Of a DNA stretch of 64,000 nucleotides, positions 35,036 to 44,396 are shown one piece after another. The translations under genes were made by a program, and so were the position numbers. The DNA is from Thiothrix fructosivorans (GTDB lineage Bacteria > Pseudomonadota > Gammaproteobacteria > Thiotrichales > Thiotrichaceae). Position 1 is the stretch's first letter, and each line of letters opens with the position of its first letter. The DNA lies in the NCBI RefSeq assembly GCF_017349355.1, contig NZ_JAFMPM010000006.1:1550001-1614000 (forward strand), given 5' to 3'. The notes below the pieces were generated by a model. It did not search any database, was not told the origin of the DNA, and saw only the letters and a list, made by a program, of their open reading frames with translations.

Positions 35036-36109
35036 ATGAAACGATCTGCCCGCGCCATTATTGATTCCAGTGCCTTGCGGCATAACCTTGCTCGCTGCCG
35101 TGAGGTTGCGCCTAATAGTTTGGCAATGGCAGTGATTAAAGCCGATGCCTATGGGCATAACATGCTCAAAACGGCAGAAACGCTCAGTCATGCCAACGGT
35201 TTTGCGGTGTCTTGCCTTCAGGAAGCCATCGAGTTACGCCAAGCCCGTTTCATCCACCCCATTCTGGTCTTGCAGGGTTTCAATACTATGCAGGGGATGA
35301 AAGCGGCGGCGGAACATCGCTTGCGGGTGGTGTTACACGATTTATCCCAGCTTGAGCTATTGGACAGTGCGGCGGCGGCGATCAAATTGGATGTGGCGCT
35401 GAAACTGGATACCGGAATGCACCGCCTCGGTTTTCCGGTGGAACAAGCGCCGCACCTGTTCGAGCGCCTCAGCAAACACCCCAATGTTAAACCCACGCCG
35501 TGGCTCATGACCCACATGGCGTGTGCCGATGAATTGGATAGCCCACAAACCCCGTTGCAATTGGAACGCTTCACCAAATACACGGCGAGCTTACCAGCAC
35601 CGCGCAGTATTGGTAATTCCGCGAGTATCCTTGGCTGGCCGCAAACGCATGTGAACTGGGTGCGCCCCGGTATTATGTTGTACGGTTCATCACCGTTTGC
35701 CAATGGCGATGCCAAACGTGACGGATTGCGGCCAGTGATGAGTGTGGTAGCACCGCTGATTGCTGTGCACACTATTCCTAAAGGTGAATCCATCGGTTAC
35801 GGCGCAAGTTGGACATGCCCAGAGGATACCCGTACCGGGGTGGTTGCTATTGGATACGCCGACGGCTATCCACGTCATGCCCCAACGGGTACGCCTATTT
35901 GGATCAATGGCAAGCTGACCCGCATTCTTGGGCGTGTATCGATGGATATGATTGTGATCGACCTGACCGCGATTGAAGCACGCGCCGGGGATCAAGTGGA
36001 ATTATGGGGAAAAAACCTCTCGGTGGATCAGGTGGCGCAAGCCGCCGGTACAATTAGCTACGAACTACTCTGCAATGCAGGCAATCTGTGTAAGCATGAA
36101 TATATTTGA
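35036..36109 (+). CDS. alr: Alanine racemase
   Basis: A 357-residue fold-type III PLP enzyme. K35 in AVIKADAYGHN forms the Schiff base, and the catalytic Tyr lies in SIGYGASW (about residue 256). It converts L-Ala to D-Ala for the cell wall. Located 26 nt after dnaB, the usual dnaB-alr order, so probably cotranscribed. Length is normal. Confidence 0.96.
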   Translation: MKRSARAIIDSSALRHNLARCREVAPNSLAMAVIKADAYGHNMLKTAETLSHANGFAVSCLQEAIELRQARFIHPILVLQGFNTMQGMKAAAEHRLRVVLHDLSQLELLDSAAAAIKLDVALKLDTGMHRLGFPVEQAPHLFERLSKHPNVKPTPWLMTHMACADELDSPQTPLQLERFTKYTASLPAPRSIGNSASILGWPQTHVNWVRPGIMLYGSSPFANGDAKRDGLRPVMSVVAPLIAVHTIPKGESIGYGASWTCPEDTRTGVVAIGYADGYPRHAPTGTPIWINGKLTRILGRVSMDMIVIDLTAIEARAGDQVELWGKNLSVDQVAQAAGTISYELLCNAGNLCKHEYI

Positions 36110-36202
36110 TGAAATAAATAATTCATGGGTGCTGATAATCCGATAAGAATTTGCTATCCTATTTATTGTTCAAATAAATCTGAATCATGGATGGGCTTAA
36201 AC

Positions 36203-36886
36203 ATGGCAACAATAAGATATGCTATTCAAGGTGGTCGACGCGAGCAAATGAAGCGTGAGCTTATTGGTTTGGTGATCGGCACAACACTCTTAATGGCAGG
36301 TATGGCTTTCCTCTTTTCGCAAACACTGGTCGCTGACAATTCGAGCAGTGATGCCGCAGTAACGGCAGCAGTTGCAACACCGCCTGTCGCCGCCAAAGCG
36401 GATATTCCGGCACTTGCTGCTCTTGATGTTGCAAGCAATAATGCAACCGTTAATCCTGTGAATGCACCAGCTCCAGTAGTGGTTAGTACACCTGCCGCGG
36501 TTCTTACACCACCCGAACCCGCAGTGACTCCACCAGCAGTGCTCCCGACTTCTCCAGCCGTTGAAGCTGTCGCAACAGTGGAAACACCTAAAGCTGATGA
36601 AACGACCAGCGGTACAACAGGTTGGATTTACGGTGGACAATTTGCTAACGGTAAATGGTTAGAACAGGGGCTGAAAATCGGCGCTGAATTACCGGTGGCG
36701 GGAAATAAGTACCCACTAAGCTGGGGCGCAACCGTGCGTGAACACCCCCCCGGCAAACGCAGTGAAGGCGGCGGCAAGCTCGGTAAAACGCTCGGTAATC
36801 TGGCGACGGGGCACGAAGTTGAAATCGTTCAAGTCAAAAAATCCGGTAGTAAAGGTCACGTCTGGTTGGAAATCAAATACCAATGA
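36203..36886 (+). CDS. Membrane-anchored protein with C-terminal SH3-like domain
   Basis: About 227 residues when started at MATIRYAIQ; upstream in-frame starts at 36125 and 36191 and a downstream M (36248) are possible and none has a clear ribosome site. One membrane helix (IGLVIGTTLLMAGMAFLF) follows a basic N-terminus. A long Ala/Pro/Val/Thr linker leads to a compact domain from about residue 150 with ATVREHPPGKRSEGGGKLGKT and VWLEIKY. This looks like a bacterial SH3 repeat. It is likely periplasmic and may bind cell-wall material. Gene name not recognised. Confidence 0.72.
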   Translation: MATIRYAIQGGRREQMKRELIGLVIGTTLLMAGMAFLFSQTLVADNSSSDAAVTAAVATPPVAAKADIPALAALDVASNNATVNPVNAPAPVVVSTPAAVLTPPEPAVTPPAVLPTSPAVEAVATVETPKADETTSGTTGWIYGGQFANGKWLEQGLKIGAELPVAGNKYPLSWGATVREHPPGKRSEGGGKLGKTLGNLATGHEVEIVQVKKSGSKGHVWLEIKYQ

Positions 36887-36953
36887 ATCCCCCCGATTAA
36901 GATGGTGCTAGACTAGCAACTATTTATGGGTTGCGGGTGTCTGACTGAATACC

Positions 36954-38426
36954 ATGATTGTAAGTATTCGTACCAAACTGTTTATCGCTATTTTCCTAGC
37001 CTGCCTGCTGATTGCCGGTGGGCTAGCGACTATCTTGCAATACCGTTTAAATCGCAGCTTTTTGGACTACCTGAATGAGCAGGAAAGCCGTTCCCTCACC
37101 CAGCTTGAAACACGTCTGATTGAAGTCTACGAAGCGCGTGGTGATTGGGGCGAACTCGAACAAAATCCCGAATTATGGACATCTATTCTGGATACAGCGG
37201 TGCGCAGTAGTTTTTTTCCTGCCAACGGAGATGGCACAGACCATGAACCGCCGCCGCCACCACCACCCCCAGAATTTCGGGCGCATCGCGAATTCGAGGG
37301 AATGCCACCCCGTTCGCATGTTGCGCAACGCATGGAACGCTTCATTGGGCGCATTGTATTGCTGGATGCCAAACGCGACGTGGTTAAAGGCAGCATTCGT
37401 CTCGGTGTGCCAGAGGATTTGCACGAACTCAAAGCCCAAGGCAAAACCATCGGCTATCTCGGAATGCACCGTCGCCAACGCCTCACCGAAAAGGTGGATG
37501 TGGATTTTGCCGATCGCCTGCAACGCACGCTATGGTTGGTGGTGCTGCTGTTAGCATTACCGATGGCGGGGGTGCTGTCTTTCTTATTGGCGCGTCACCT
37601 CGGCAGACCGATCCAAGCGCTGCGTAACGGCACACGTCAGCTCACCGCTGGCAATTACAGCTTGCGCATGACTCCGCAAGGGCGCGATGAACTGGGTTTG
37701 TTAACCCGTGATTTCAATCATTTGGCAGAACGTTTGCAGCAAAACGAAGCTTCTCGCAAGCAGTGGATTGCCGATATTGCCCACGAATTGCGCACGCCGT
37801 TGGCGATTTTACGCGGTGAAATCGAAGCCTTGCAGGATGGTATCAACCAACCTGATGCCAGCACACTTGCATCGTTGCATCAGGAAGTGAGTCACTTGCA
37901 GCGCCTCGTGAGTGACCTGTACGACTTGTCGATGTCGGACAGCGGGGCACTCAGTTACCGTAAGGAAAGCCTCGACCTTTGTGCTTTATTGCAGGAAACC
38001 TTGACGTTACACAGCTCGCCCTTACAAGAACAAGGCTTGCACATCAGTTTGCAAGGGCTTAGCTCACAGCCGATCCGCATTCAAGGCGACCCGCAACGCT
38101 TGCAACAATTGTTCAAAAACTTGTTGGAAAACAGTCTGCGTTATACTGACAAACCGGGGCAATTGCAGGTCAGTACGCAGTTACACGCGGGTACAGTCAC
38201 GATAATATTTGCCGATTCGCCGCCCGGTGTACCCGATGAGGCATTGCCACATTTATTTGAACGCCTGTATCGTGTGGAAAACTCACGCAACCGTGCCACG
38301 GGTGGGGCGGGGCTTGGCTTAAGCATTTGCTACAATATTGTCGAGGCGCATGATGGCAATATCAGTGCGGCACATTCTTCCTTGGGCGGCTTAGAAATTC
38401 GCGTAAACTTGCCCCTGCAACGCTGA
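36954..38426 (+). CDS. baeS: Envelope-stress sensor histidine kinase, BaeS-like
   Basis: A 490-residue kinase: membrane helix 8-28, a periplasmic sensor (30-190), helix 192-212, HAMP (212-262), then HisKA with phosphorylated H277 in IAHELRTPLA and a HATPase domain. The G boxes DNAL is not standard; ENSLRY and GGAGLGLSI are present. The sensor holds eight consecutive Pro (99-106) in a His/Glu/Pro-rich loop. It precedes baeR by 11 nt and, two genes on, a Spy-like protein, as in the BaeSR-Spy system. Confidence 0.88.
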   Translation: MIVSIRTKLFIAIFLACLLIAGGLATILQYRLNRSFLDYLNEQESRSLTQLETRLIEVYEARGDWGELEQNPELWTSILDTAVRSSFFPANGDGTDHEPPPPPPPPEFRAHREFEGMPPRSHVAQRMERFIGRIVLLDAKRDVVKGSIRLGVPEDLHELKAQGKTIGYLGMHRRQRLTEKVDVDFADRLQRTLWLVVLLLALPMAGVLSFLLARHLGRPIQALRNGTRQLTAGNYSLRMTPQGRDELGLLTRDFNHLAERLQQNEASRKQWIADIAHELRTPLAILRGEIEALQDGINQPDASTLASLHQEVSHLQRLVSDLYDLSMSDSGALSYRKESLDLCALLQETLTLHSSPLQEQGLHISLQGLSSQPIRIQGDPQRLQQLFKNLLENSLRYTDKPGQLQVSTQLHAGTVTIIFADSPPGVPDEALPHLFERLYRVENSRNRATGGAGLGLSICYNIVEAHDGNISAAHSSLGGLEIRVNLPLQR

Positions 38427-38437
38427 CGGATACCTTC

Positions 38438-39124
38438 ATGGCACAAATTCTCATCGTCGAAGACGAACCCAAAATTGCCGATTTGCTGCAAAAATACCTG
38501 CAAAACGCTAACTACCAGACGCACTGGCTCAATACGGGGTTGGGTGTGGGCGATTGGGTACGCAAAGAACAGCCGCAATTGATTTTGCTGGATTTGATGC
38601 TGCCCGGTAAAGACGGCTTGGAAGTGTGCAAGGAAGTGCGCCAGTTTTCCCCTGTCCCCATTATTATGTTGACGGCGCGAGTGGAGGAAATCGACCGCTT
38701 GCTGGGCTTAGAATTGGGTGCGGATGATTATATCTGCAAGCCGTTTAGCCCGCGTGAAGTGGTCGCCCGTGTCAAAGCCGTGTTGCGGCGTTTGCAAGCA
38801 TTCATGCCCACCGAACATAATGGCATGACTCTCAACCCTGCGTTGTTGGAGCTGGATCGTGACCGTTTGCTGGTAAAAACAGCGCAGGGCGAAATCACGC
38901 TCACGTTGGTGGAGTTCGAGCTACTCGCCACCCTCAAGCAACAGCCCGGTAGAATTTTCGGGCGTGACCAGCTCATGACCAAGGTTTACACCGACAATCG
39001 TATTGTGTCCGACCGTACTATCGACAGCCACATTAAGAAATTACGCAAGAAACTTGCTGAAATTCTACCAGATCAAGAGCTTATCCATTCCGTTTACTCC
39101 GTGGGCTACAAATTCGAACCGTAA
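38438..39124 (+). CDS. baeR: OmpR-family response regulator, BaeR-like
   Basis: A 228-residue regulator. The receiver has ILIVEDEPK, acceptor Asp in LLDLMLPGKDGLEVCKEVR, and KPFSPREVVARVKAVLRR. The winged-helix effector ends with VSDRTIDSHIKKLRKKL and VYSVGYKFEP. The EEIDRLLGLELGADDYICKPFSP stretch closely follows BaeR. It likely activates the spy-like gene 123 nt downstream. Confidence 0.9.
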   Translation: MAQILIVEDEPKIADLLQKYLQNANYQTHWLNTGLGVGDWVRKEQPQLILLDLMLPGKDGLEVCKEVRQFSPVPIIMLTARVEEIDRLLGLELGADDYICKPFSPREVVARVKAVLRRLQAFMPTEHNGMTLNPALLELDRDRLLVKTAQGEITLTLVEFELLATLKQQPGRIFGRDQLMTKVYTDNRIVSDRTIDSHIKKLRKKLAEILPDQELIHSVYSVGYKFEP

Positions 39125-39247
39125 TTTAACCTCTCTTGCTTGGCTACTTCCTCATTGTTTGCACAGTTGTAGCCAATTTCGTGCGCAATCGACGCGTATT
39201 ATCTTTCCTATCGAAACAACTTAACCAAGTCACGGAAGGATACTCAA

Positions 39248-39670
39248 ATGAAAAAAGCATTAATTGCAACGGCATTGATTAGCGCAATTGGCATGTCAGC
39301 CGCATTCGCTGGTCACGACGGCGGTTTTGGCGACTGTGGTGGCAAAGGCGGTCACGGTGGCTTTGGCGGCTTGGGTGGGCGCGGCGGCGAAAAAATGGCT
39401 GAAGTCATGACCGATAAGCTGCAATTGGATGACGCGCAAAAAGCCCAGTTGGACACTATCCAGCAAGAGCAAAAGATCAAAATGGAAGCCTTACGCACCC
39501 AAATGCAGGCACAAATGCAAGCCCTGCGTACTGAAAACGAAACCAAAATTGTGGCAATCTTGACACCGGAACAGGCGACCACCTTCAAGCAAATGCAGGA
39601 CGAACGTCAAAAACGTCAGCAAGAACGTTTGGACGACATGAAAAAGCGTCTAGACAGCGGCAATCTCTAA
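39248..39670 (+). CDS. Spy/CpxP-like periplasmic protein
   Basis: A 140-residue exported protein. The signal peptide ends AFA-GHDGG; a Gly/His-rich segment (about 22-47) follows and may bind metal. The remainder is helical with LQLDDAQKAQL and LTPEQATTF, the LTxxQ-type motifs of Spy/CpxP chaperones. AAGGA lies before the ATG. It follows baeSR, its probable regulator. A terminator lies downstream. Confidence 0.85.
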   Translation: MKKALIATALISAIGMSAAFAGHDGGFGDCGGKGGHGGFGGLGGRGGEKMAEVMTDKLQLDDAQKAQLDTIQQEQKIKMEALRTQMQAQMQALRTENETKIVAILTPEQATTFKQMQDERQKRQQERLDDMKKRLDSGNL

Positions 39671-39725
39671 GCTGCATTGATTTTTCTCGTTTGGTTTAAT
39701 TTTCTCGCATATTTCACCTCGCTTA

Positions 39726-39753
39726 GGGCAGCCCATTGGCTGCCCATTTTTTT
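39726..39753 (+). terminator. Rho-independent terminator after the Spy-like gene
   Basis: GGGCAGCC and GGCTGCCC form a perfect 8-bp stem with a CATT loop, followed by ATTTTTTT. It ends the baeSR-spy-like block. The rest of the 297-nt gap to the next gene is A+T rich and shows no other structure I could support. Confidence 0.85.
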
Positions 39754-39967
39754 GTGGCCTCAGTAAAATTTCTTATTTCAATGATTTATCTTGCCAATGT
39801 GCTCGATAAAAATTTCTTTCTTTTGATTATTTCACTGTAAATTCATTGTCAAATAACGCCAAAAAAATCCTGCCGATTTTAAAAAGTTGTCTAAAATTAG
39901 CGGAGAGTATCCGTACGTAGCGTTTATTGTTAGCGCAAATAGATAATAATTAGCATGGAAGGTGAAT

Positions 39968-40825
39968 ATGGTGGAAAGTACCTCGGATAATGACGACCTG
40001 ACTCCTGCGCAGGAATATGCGATTGCCAGTGGGGTAATCCTATTGTTTGGATTGCTGTATTGGTTTCTCAATAACGGTGGCGATGGGCTAACCAGCACGG
40101 CATTGCCAACGGCACAAACAATCACCCATCAGGCAGCGCCAGTGTTAGAGACGCAAGCCGTTGAGACAGTGAATGGATCGGTGAATACCCGTCCTATTAA
40201 TGTTGCCGCTGCGCCCGTTGCTGCCGCTGCGTTACCCCCGTCCGCCGCCGTTAATACGACCGCGCCCGCTGTTGTCACCACTCACGTTGCGCCCGCCGCA
40301 CAAACTGCCGCGCCTGCATTAGCAACAACGGCAATACCTGCGCCGTTAGCGCAGCATGGTTTGGGAACATCCGCAAAAGGTGCATTAGGTACGCCTAGCC
40401 CTGTGCCGAATGGCAAAACCCTTGATATTGGCACGAGCGGTTTTGGGGGCATTTTCCGTGATGCCATTGCCAAACGCCAAACAGATCGACCGATTGTGTT
40501 GGATGGCATTTATTTTGACTCCGGTTCAAGCAAGCCCAATGCCCAATCTATCGAGCAGATTAACGTCATCGTTGCTTTATTGCAGGCGAATCCCGACATC
40601 CGCTTATTGATCCGTGGGCATACCGATGAAGTCGGCTCTGCCAAGGAGAATACGGAGCTGTCCTTAGTGCGTGCCAACGAAGTCGGCGTTGCTTTGGTGC
40701 AAGCCGGTGTGGATAGAAAACGTCTGCGCATTATGGGCATGGGCAATGCCGAACCCATCAGCATTGATAACACCGATTTTGCGAGGCAGCGTAATCGGCG
40801 TATTGATGCGCTGATTCTTAAGTAA
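39968..40825 (+). CDS. OmpA-domain membrane protein
   Basis: A 285-residue protein from ATG 39968, chosen because GGAAGGTG lies just upstream; GTG at 39962 is the alternative. A membrane helix (about 18-36) anchors it. An Ala/Pro/Thr/Val linker of about 110 residues spans to a C-terminal OmpA domain, which has IYFDSGSSKPN, LIRGHTDEVGSAKEN and RQRNRRIDALIL. This domain binds peptidoglycan diaminopimelate. It may link the inner membrane to the wall. The next gene is a channel-like protein. Confidence 0.86.
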   Translation: MVESTSDNDDLTPAQEYAIASGVILLFGLLYWFLNNGGDGLTSTALPTAQTITHQAAPVLETQAVETVNGSVNTRPINVAAAPVAAAALPPSAAVNTTAPAVVTTHVAPAAQTAAPALATTAIPAPLAQHGLGTSAKGALGTPSPVPNGKTLDIGTSGFGGIFRDAIAKRQTDRPIVLDGIYFDSGSSKPNAQSIEQINVIVALLQANPDIRLLIRGHTDEVGSAKENTELSLVRANEVGVALVQAGVDRKRLRIMGMGNAEPISIDNTDFARQRNRRIDALILK

Positions 40826-40860
40826 CGAACGTTCACCACTTTTTTGATAGGAGTAACACT

Positions 40861-42021
40861 ATGGATGGTCTTTCATCATCGTTGACGAATATGCTGGGGG
40901 GGCTTACCTCCGGTAAACTGGGTCATGCTTTGGTTGGCTTGGCAATTTTAATCGTTGGCTTGATTGTCGTCAGTTTCATTGCAGGCATTATTAAGCGGCT
41001 GTTCGGTAAAGTGGATTTTCTGGAACGCACTAATTTAGCGAAACCGCTGGCATCGTTGGTAAAAGCCTTGCTGACCATTTTTGTATTGATGGCTGTGTTA
41101 CAGCATTTCGGTTTAACCGATGTGTTAGCGCCATTGAAAACCATGCTGAATAAGTTCTTGGCGGCAGTTCCGAATATTATCGGTGCGGGTGTCATTGGTT
41201 ATGCTGGTTGGGTGATTGCGAAAATCGTTTCCGAATTGACGGGCGTTGCGTTGGGGCGGGTTGATCGCCAATTGGCGCTGAAAATGGGCGACCAAGGTAC
41301 GCAAGGTATGAAGCTGTCTAAAATCGGCAGCTCGTTCATGTTCGCGGCTATTCTGATTCCGATTGCGGTGAGTGCGTTGGGGGTTTTGAATATTCCGTCG
41401 ATTACACAACCTGCTTCGGAAATGTTGAATAAGTTGTTGACAGCGATTCCGAATATTATTGGTGCTGGTATTATTTTGGCTGTTACATATTTTGTGGCAA
41501 AATTTGTGATTTCTATGCTGACCAGCGTATTGGATGGCGTTAATGTGAATGGTCTGCCGCAAAAGTTAGGTCTGGCTGGCATGTTTAATGAGTCTTTCAC
41601 GCCGACCAAATTGATTGGCAATGTGATTATGTTCTTTGCCATGTTAACAGCGGCGACGGCAGCGGTTAATACATTGGGTATCGACATTATTTCCACTATT
41701 TTCGCGAAAGTCTTGGAGTTCGGCGGCGGCATCTTGGTGGGTGGTGTGATTTTGCTGGTGGGTTATTTCCTCAGCACCTTGGCGTACAACAAACTGAGCC
41801 AGTATGGCAGCGCGGGTCTGGCGAGCATTGCGCGTTTCGCGATTCTGGGCTTGGTATTGGCAATGGGTCTGCGGGCAATGGGTCTGGCGGATAACATCGT
41901 CAATATGGCCTTCGGTTTCACGCTGGGCGCGGTAGCGATTGCGGCGGCATTGGCATTTGGCTTGGGTGGTCGCGAAGCCGCAAAAACCCTTGCGAATAGC
42001 TGGGCAGCTAAAATCAAATAA
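40861..42021 (+). CDS. Mechanosensitive-channel-like protein with repeated TM-helix segments
   Basis: A 386-residue protein with about eight hydrophobic segments. Several share an internal repeat (AVPNIIGAGVIGYAGWVIAK, AIPNIIGAGIILAVTYFVAK, GGGILVGGVILLVGYFLS). This is the conserved TM-helix repeat found in MscS-related proteins that lack the full MscS beta domain. ATAGGAG lies before ATG. It may respond to membrane tension, but channel activity is inferred. It is 36 nt from the OmpA-like gene, so likely cotranscribed. Confidence 0.82.
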   Translation: MDGLSSSLTNMLGGLTSGKLGHALVGLAILIVGLIVVSFIAGIIKRLFGKVDFLERTNLAKPLASLVKALLTIFVLMAVLQHFGLTDVLAPLKTMLNKFLAAVPNIIGAGVIGYAGWVIAKIVSELTGVALGRVDRQLALKMGDQGTQGMKLSKIGSSFMFAAILIPIAVSALGVLNIPSITQPASEMLNKLLTAIPNIIGAGIILAVTYFVAKFVISMLTSVLDGVNVNGLPQKLGLAGMFNESFTPTKLIGNVIMFFAMLTAATAAVNTLGIDIISTIFAKVLEFGGGILVGGVILLVGYFLSTLAYNKLSQYGSAGLASIARFAILGLVLAMGLRAMGLADNIVNMAFGFTLGAVAIAAALAFGLGGREAAKTLANSWAAKIK

Positions 42022-42029
42022 AGCTTGAT

Positions 42030-42066
42030 GGGGGTGGGTGGCTTATGCTGCTTACCTCCTTCTTTT
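42030..42066 (+). terminator. Probable terminator after the channel-like gene
   Basis: GGTGGGTGGC (42033-42042) can pair with GCTGCTTACC (42047-42056) through several G-U pairs around a TTAT loop, and TCTTTTT follows. It would separate the channel gene from convergent sdhD. Confidence 0.5.
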
Positions 42067-42076
42067 TAGCGGTTTT

Positions 42077-42457
42077 TCAATGGGCGAAAAATAGCCGTAG
42101 AATTAAAACCATGCTGAGCATTCCCAACAAGATCAGCAGGAAATTGACTACCAACAGCGCTGCAATCTTGGTAGGTTGGTGGTGAATGTAATCTTCAATC
42201 ACCACTTGTAAACCCAAGCTGGCGTGGTAAGTGGCAAAAAATACAAACAGTGACAGCATGACAGTCGTCAAGGGTTCTCTAAACCATGCAGTCACACTGG
42301 CGTAATCTTCCCCTACCCGTAAAGCGACTGAAAACACTACCCACAAGGTTAACGGAATTAGGGCAATAGCCGTGACACGCTGTACCCACCAGTGGTGAAC
42401 ACCCGTTTTCACAGAGCCTAAACCGTGGGTTTTTTTGATAGGGGTTTCAAAATCCAT
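42077..42457 (-). CDS. sdhD: Succinate dehydrogenase membrane anchor subunit SdhD
   Basis: A 126-residue membrane protein starting MDFETPIKKTHGLGSVKTGVHHWW, with three helices and the YHASLGLQVVIEDYIH block, which holds the haem-ligand His and conserved Asp-Tyr. AAGGA lies 7 nt before this ATG; the longer upstream frame is unsupported. SdhD helps bind haem b and quinone in complex II. No sdhC, sdhA or sdhB is next to it on either side, which is unusual. Confidence 0.85.
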   Translation of the reverse strand: MDFETPIKKTHGLGSVKTGVHHWWVQRVTAIALIPLTLWVVFSVALRVGEDYASVTAWFREPLTTVMLSLFVFFATYHASLGLQVVIEDYIHHQPTKIAALLVVNFLLILLGMLSMVLILRLFFAH

Positions 42458-42644
42458 GAAAAATCCTTTGAATAATAAGCTGCCCATATGGGGATAGGGC
42501 AAGATGCCATAATTATTACCTTTCGACACCTTGCCTAAAGGATTATCCCGAATGGGGAGACATGGGACATGACCCGCGTTTGCTGGCATGAAAAGGGAAG
42601 GGGAGTATGCGATATACTCCCTTTTTTTTGCTTGAAGATTTGCC

Positions 42645-42998
42645 ATGACCTTGCCACCCGTTCTTATCAGTATCCTGCTGCTAGTGTGCAGCAATGTGTT
42701 CATGACGTTCGCGTGGTATGCGCACCTCAAAGAGCTGAATCACAAGCCGTGGCTGATTGCCGCATTGGTGAGCTGGGGAATTGCGCTGTTTGAATACTTA
42801 TTGCAAGTACCAGCAAACCGCATCGGTTTTACCGTGTTGAGCGTCGGGCAACTCAAAATCATGCAGGAAGTAATTACGCTAACGGTGTTCGTGCCGTTTG
42901 CGGTGCTGTATTTGAAAGAACCGCTCAAGCTGGATTACCTGTGGGCAGGATTGTGCTTGCTTGGAGCGGTGTATTTTATGTTTCGGGATAAGCTTTAG
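42645..42998 (+). CDS. DMT-superfamily (DUF486) membrane protein
   Basis: A 117-residue protein with four helices, including NVFMTFAWYAHLKELNHKPW and LYLKEPLKLDYLWAGLCLLGAVYFMF. This is the DUF486 pattern in the drug/metabolite transporter superfamily, half the size of EamA transporters, so it likely dimerises. Substrate unknown. It is preceded by a 187-nt gap shared with divergent sdhD; its stop overlaps the 3' half of the interrupted gene on the other strand. Confidence 0.86.
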   Translation: MTLPPVLISILLLVCSNVFMTFAWYAHLKELNHKPWLIAALVSWGIALFEYLLQVPANRIGFTVLSVGQLKIMQEVITLTVFVPFAVLYLKEPLKLDYLWAGLCLLGAVYFMFRDKL

Positions 42999-43165
42999 AA
43001 TCCTGCTTTTTCCCATTTAATGCCCGTCATTTTTGATAGCGCTTTTGCATCAACTGCCTCGCCCATCGGGGCGCAAGTGCCGGAAAAGATCACATCACCT
43101 TCACGCATGGATTTGCGCTGATCACGTACCGTCAGCGTATCGCTGCTTTCCGGTGTTGCCATGCC
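42995..43165 (-). pseudogene. 3' half of a small secreted-protein gene split by the IS607-type element
   Basis: A 55-codon frame reading MATPESSDTLT to KWEKAGF. Joined at the GG dinucleotide to the 5' half at 44986-45077, it gives one 86-residue frame (92 + 169 nt after sharing GG, divisible by 3). The product would have a signal peptide, then a hydrophilic domain with VRDQRKSMREGDVIFSGTCAP. Function not recognised. As it stands, this half lacks a good ribosome site and is probably silent. Confidence 0.6.
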
Positions 43166-43187
43166 GTTCTTTTAAACTTATGCAAAC

Positions 43188-44396
43188 TTAACCAAGGTCA
43201 AGTTTGCGGTTAAATTCCTGCTTCATTGGGGCTGGTTTCGTCTTCGGCTTGCGCCCAAGACCAGCGCCTTCCCCTTCACAGGCAGACACCGTGGAACTCA
43301 CGGCGTATTTTTCCAAATTATTGGCGGCGTTGATGTCACGGTCATGGACTGCACCGCAAACGGGGCAAGTCCATTCACGTATCGACAGCGGCAGCTTGTC
43401 CACTTTATGCCCACAACCGGGGGCAGAACAGGTCTTGCTGGAGGCAAAAAACCGATCAGCCACTACGACCACCGCACCCCGCATTCCTGCCTTGTATTCC
43501 AACTGACGGCGGAACTCGAAGAAGCCCATGTCACTGATCGCACGGGATAAATAGCGGTTCTTGACCATGCCGGACACGTTTAAATCTTCAATACCGATGG
43601 TGTGGAAACGGCGGGTCAAATTCGTGGTGAGTTGGTGCAAACTGTCTTGGCGGATGTTGGCAATACGTGCGTGAAGTGTTGCCAACTTCTGTTTTGCCTT
43701 GTGGCGGTTAGCACTACCTTTGATCTTGCGTGACAAGCTGCGCGAGAGCCGTTGTAGGCGCGAAAGCAAGGCTTTATGCGGTTTCGCCCCGATCACTTTT
43801 TCCCCCGTTGACAGGGTTGCCAGTGCAGATACGCCCAAATCCACACCCACTGCGCCTTGGTTTTCAGCAGGCGGGAGGTGATTTGAGGTGGTATCCACGG
43901 TGATGCTGGCGAACCACTGGTCAGCGGTGCGGGAAATCGTGGCGGAGAGGATTTTACCGGAAAAGCGTAACGTTTCCCGCATTCGCACTAACCCAAGGTT
44001 GGGAATGCGGATGCGGCAATCGTCAAGGCTGAACTGGTCGTTGGTGAGGGTGAAACTGTCGCGGCTTTTGCCTTTCTTTTTGAATTGCGGGTACTGGGCA
44101 CGTCCTGCAAAGAAGTTATTGAAAGCCTGCCCCAATTGGATAATCGCCATTTGTGGGGCATTTTTGGTGACTTCCAACATCCACGGGAATTGGTCGCGTT
44201 TGATGGCGTTCAACTGGCGGCGCAAGCCCATTTGGTTGGGTTTGGGCTGGCTGTTATCGTCTTTCCATGCGGCGTATTGGGTTTGCCATTCTGCCAACGC
44301 CCAGTTGTAAGCAAACCGAGCTGTACCTGCGGCTTTCGCCAAGTACGTGGCTTGCTTATTGCTGGGGTCAAGGCGGATTTTGTGACTGATGATCAT
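43188..44396 (-). CDS. tnpB: TnpB RNA-guided nuclease (IS605/IS607 family OrfB)
   Basis: A 402-residue protein with complete RuvC residues: D186 in GVDLGVS, E270 in GIEDLN and D354 in HDRDINAAN. A zinc ribbon uses C323, C328, C344 and C347. All motifs are intact and no frameshift is seen, so nuclease activity is plausible. TnpB uses an RNA made from the 3' end of its gene and the element's right end; that would lie near 43166-43300. It is not the transposase. Confidence 0.93.
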   Translation of the reverse strand: MIISHKIRLDPSNKQATYLAKAAGTARFAYNWALAEWQTQYAAWKDDNSQPKPNQMGLRRQLNAIKRDQFPWMLEVTKNAPQMAIIQLGQAFNNFFAGRAQYPQFKKKGKSRDSFTLTNDQFSLDDCRIRIPNLGLVRMRETLRFSGKILSATISRTADQWFASITVDTTSNHLPPAENQGAVGVDLGVSALATLSTGEKVIGAKPHKALLSRLQRLSRSLSRKIKGSANRHKAKQKLATLHARIANIRQDSLHQLTTNLTRRFHTIGIEDLNVSGMVKNRYLSRAISDMGFFEFRRQLEYKAGMRGAVVVVADRFFASSKTCSAPGCGHKVDKLPLSIREWTCPVCGAVHDRDINAANNLEKYAVSSTVSACEGEGAGLGRKPKTKPAPMKQEFNRKLDLG

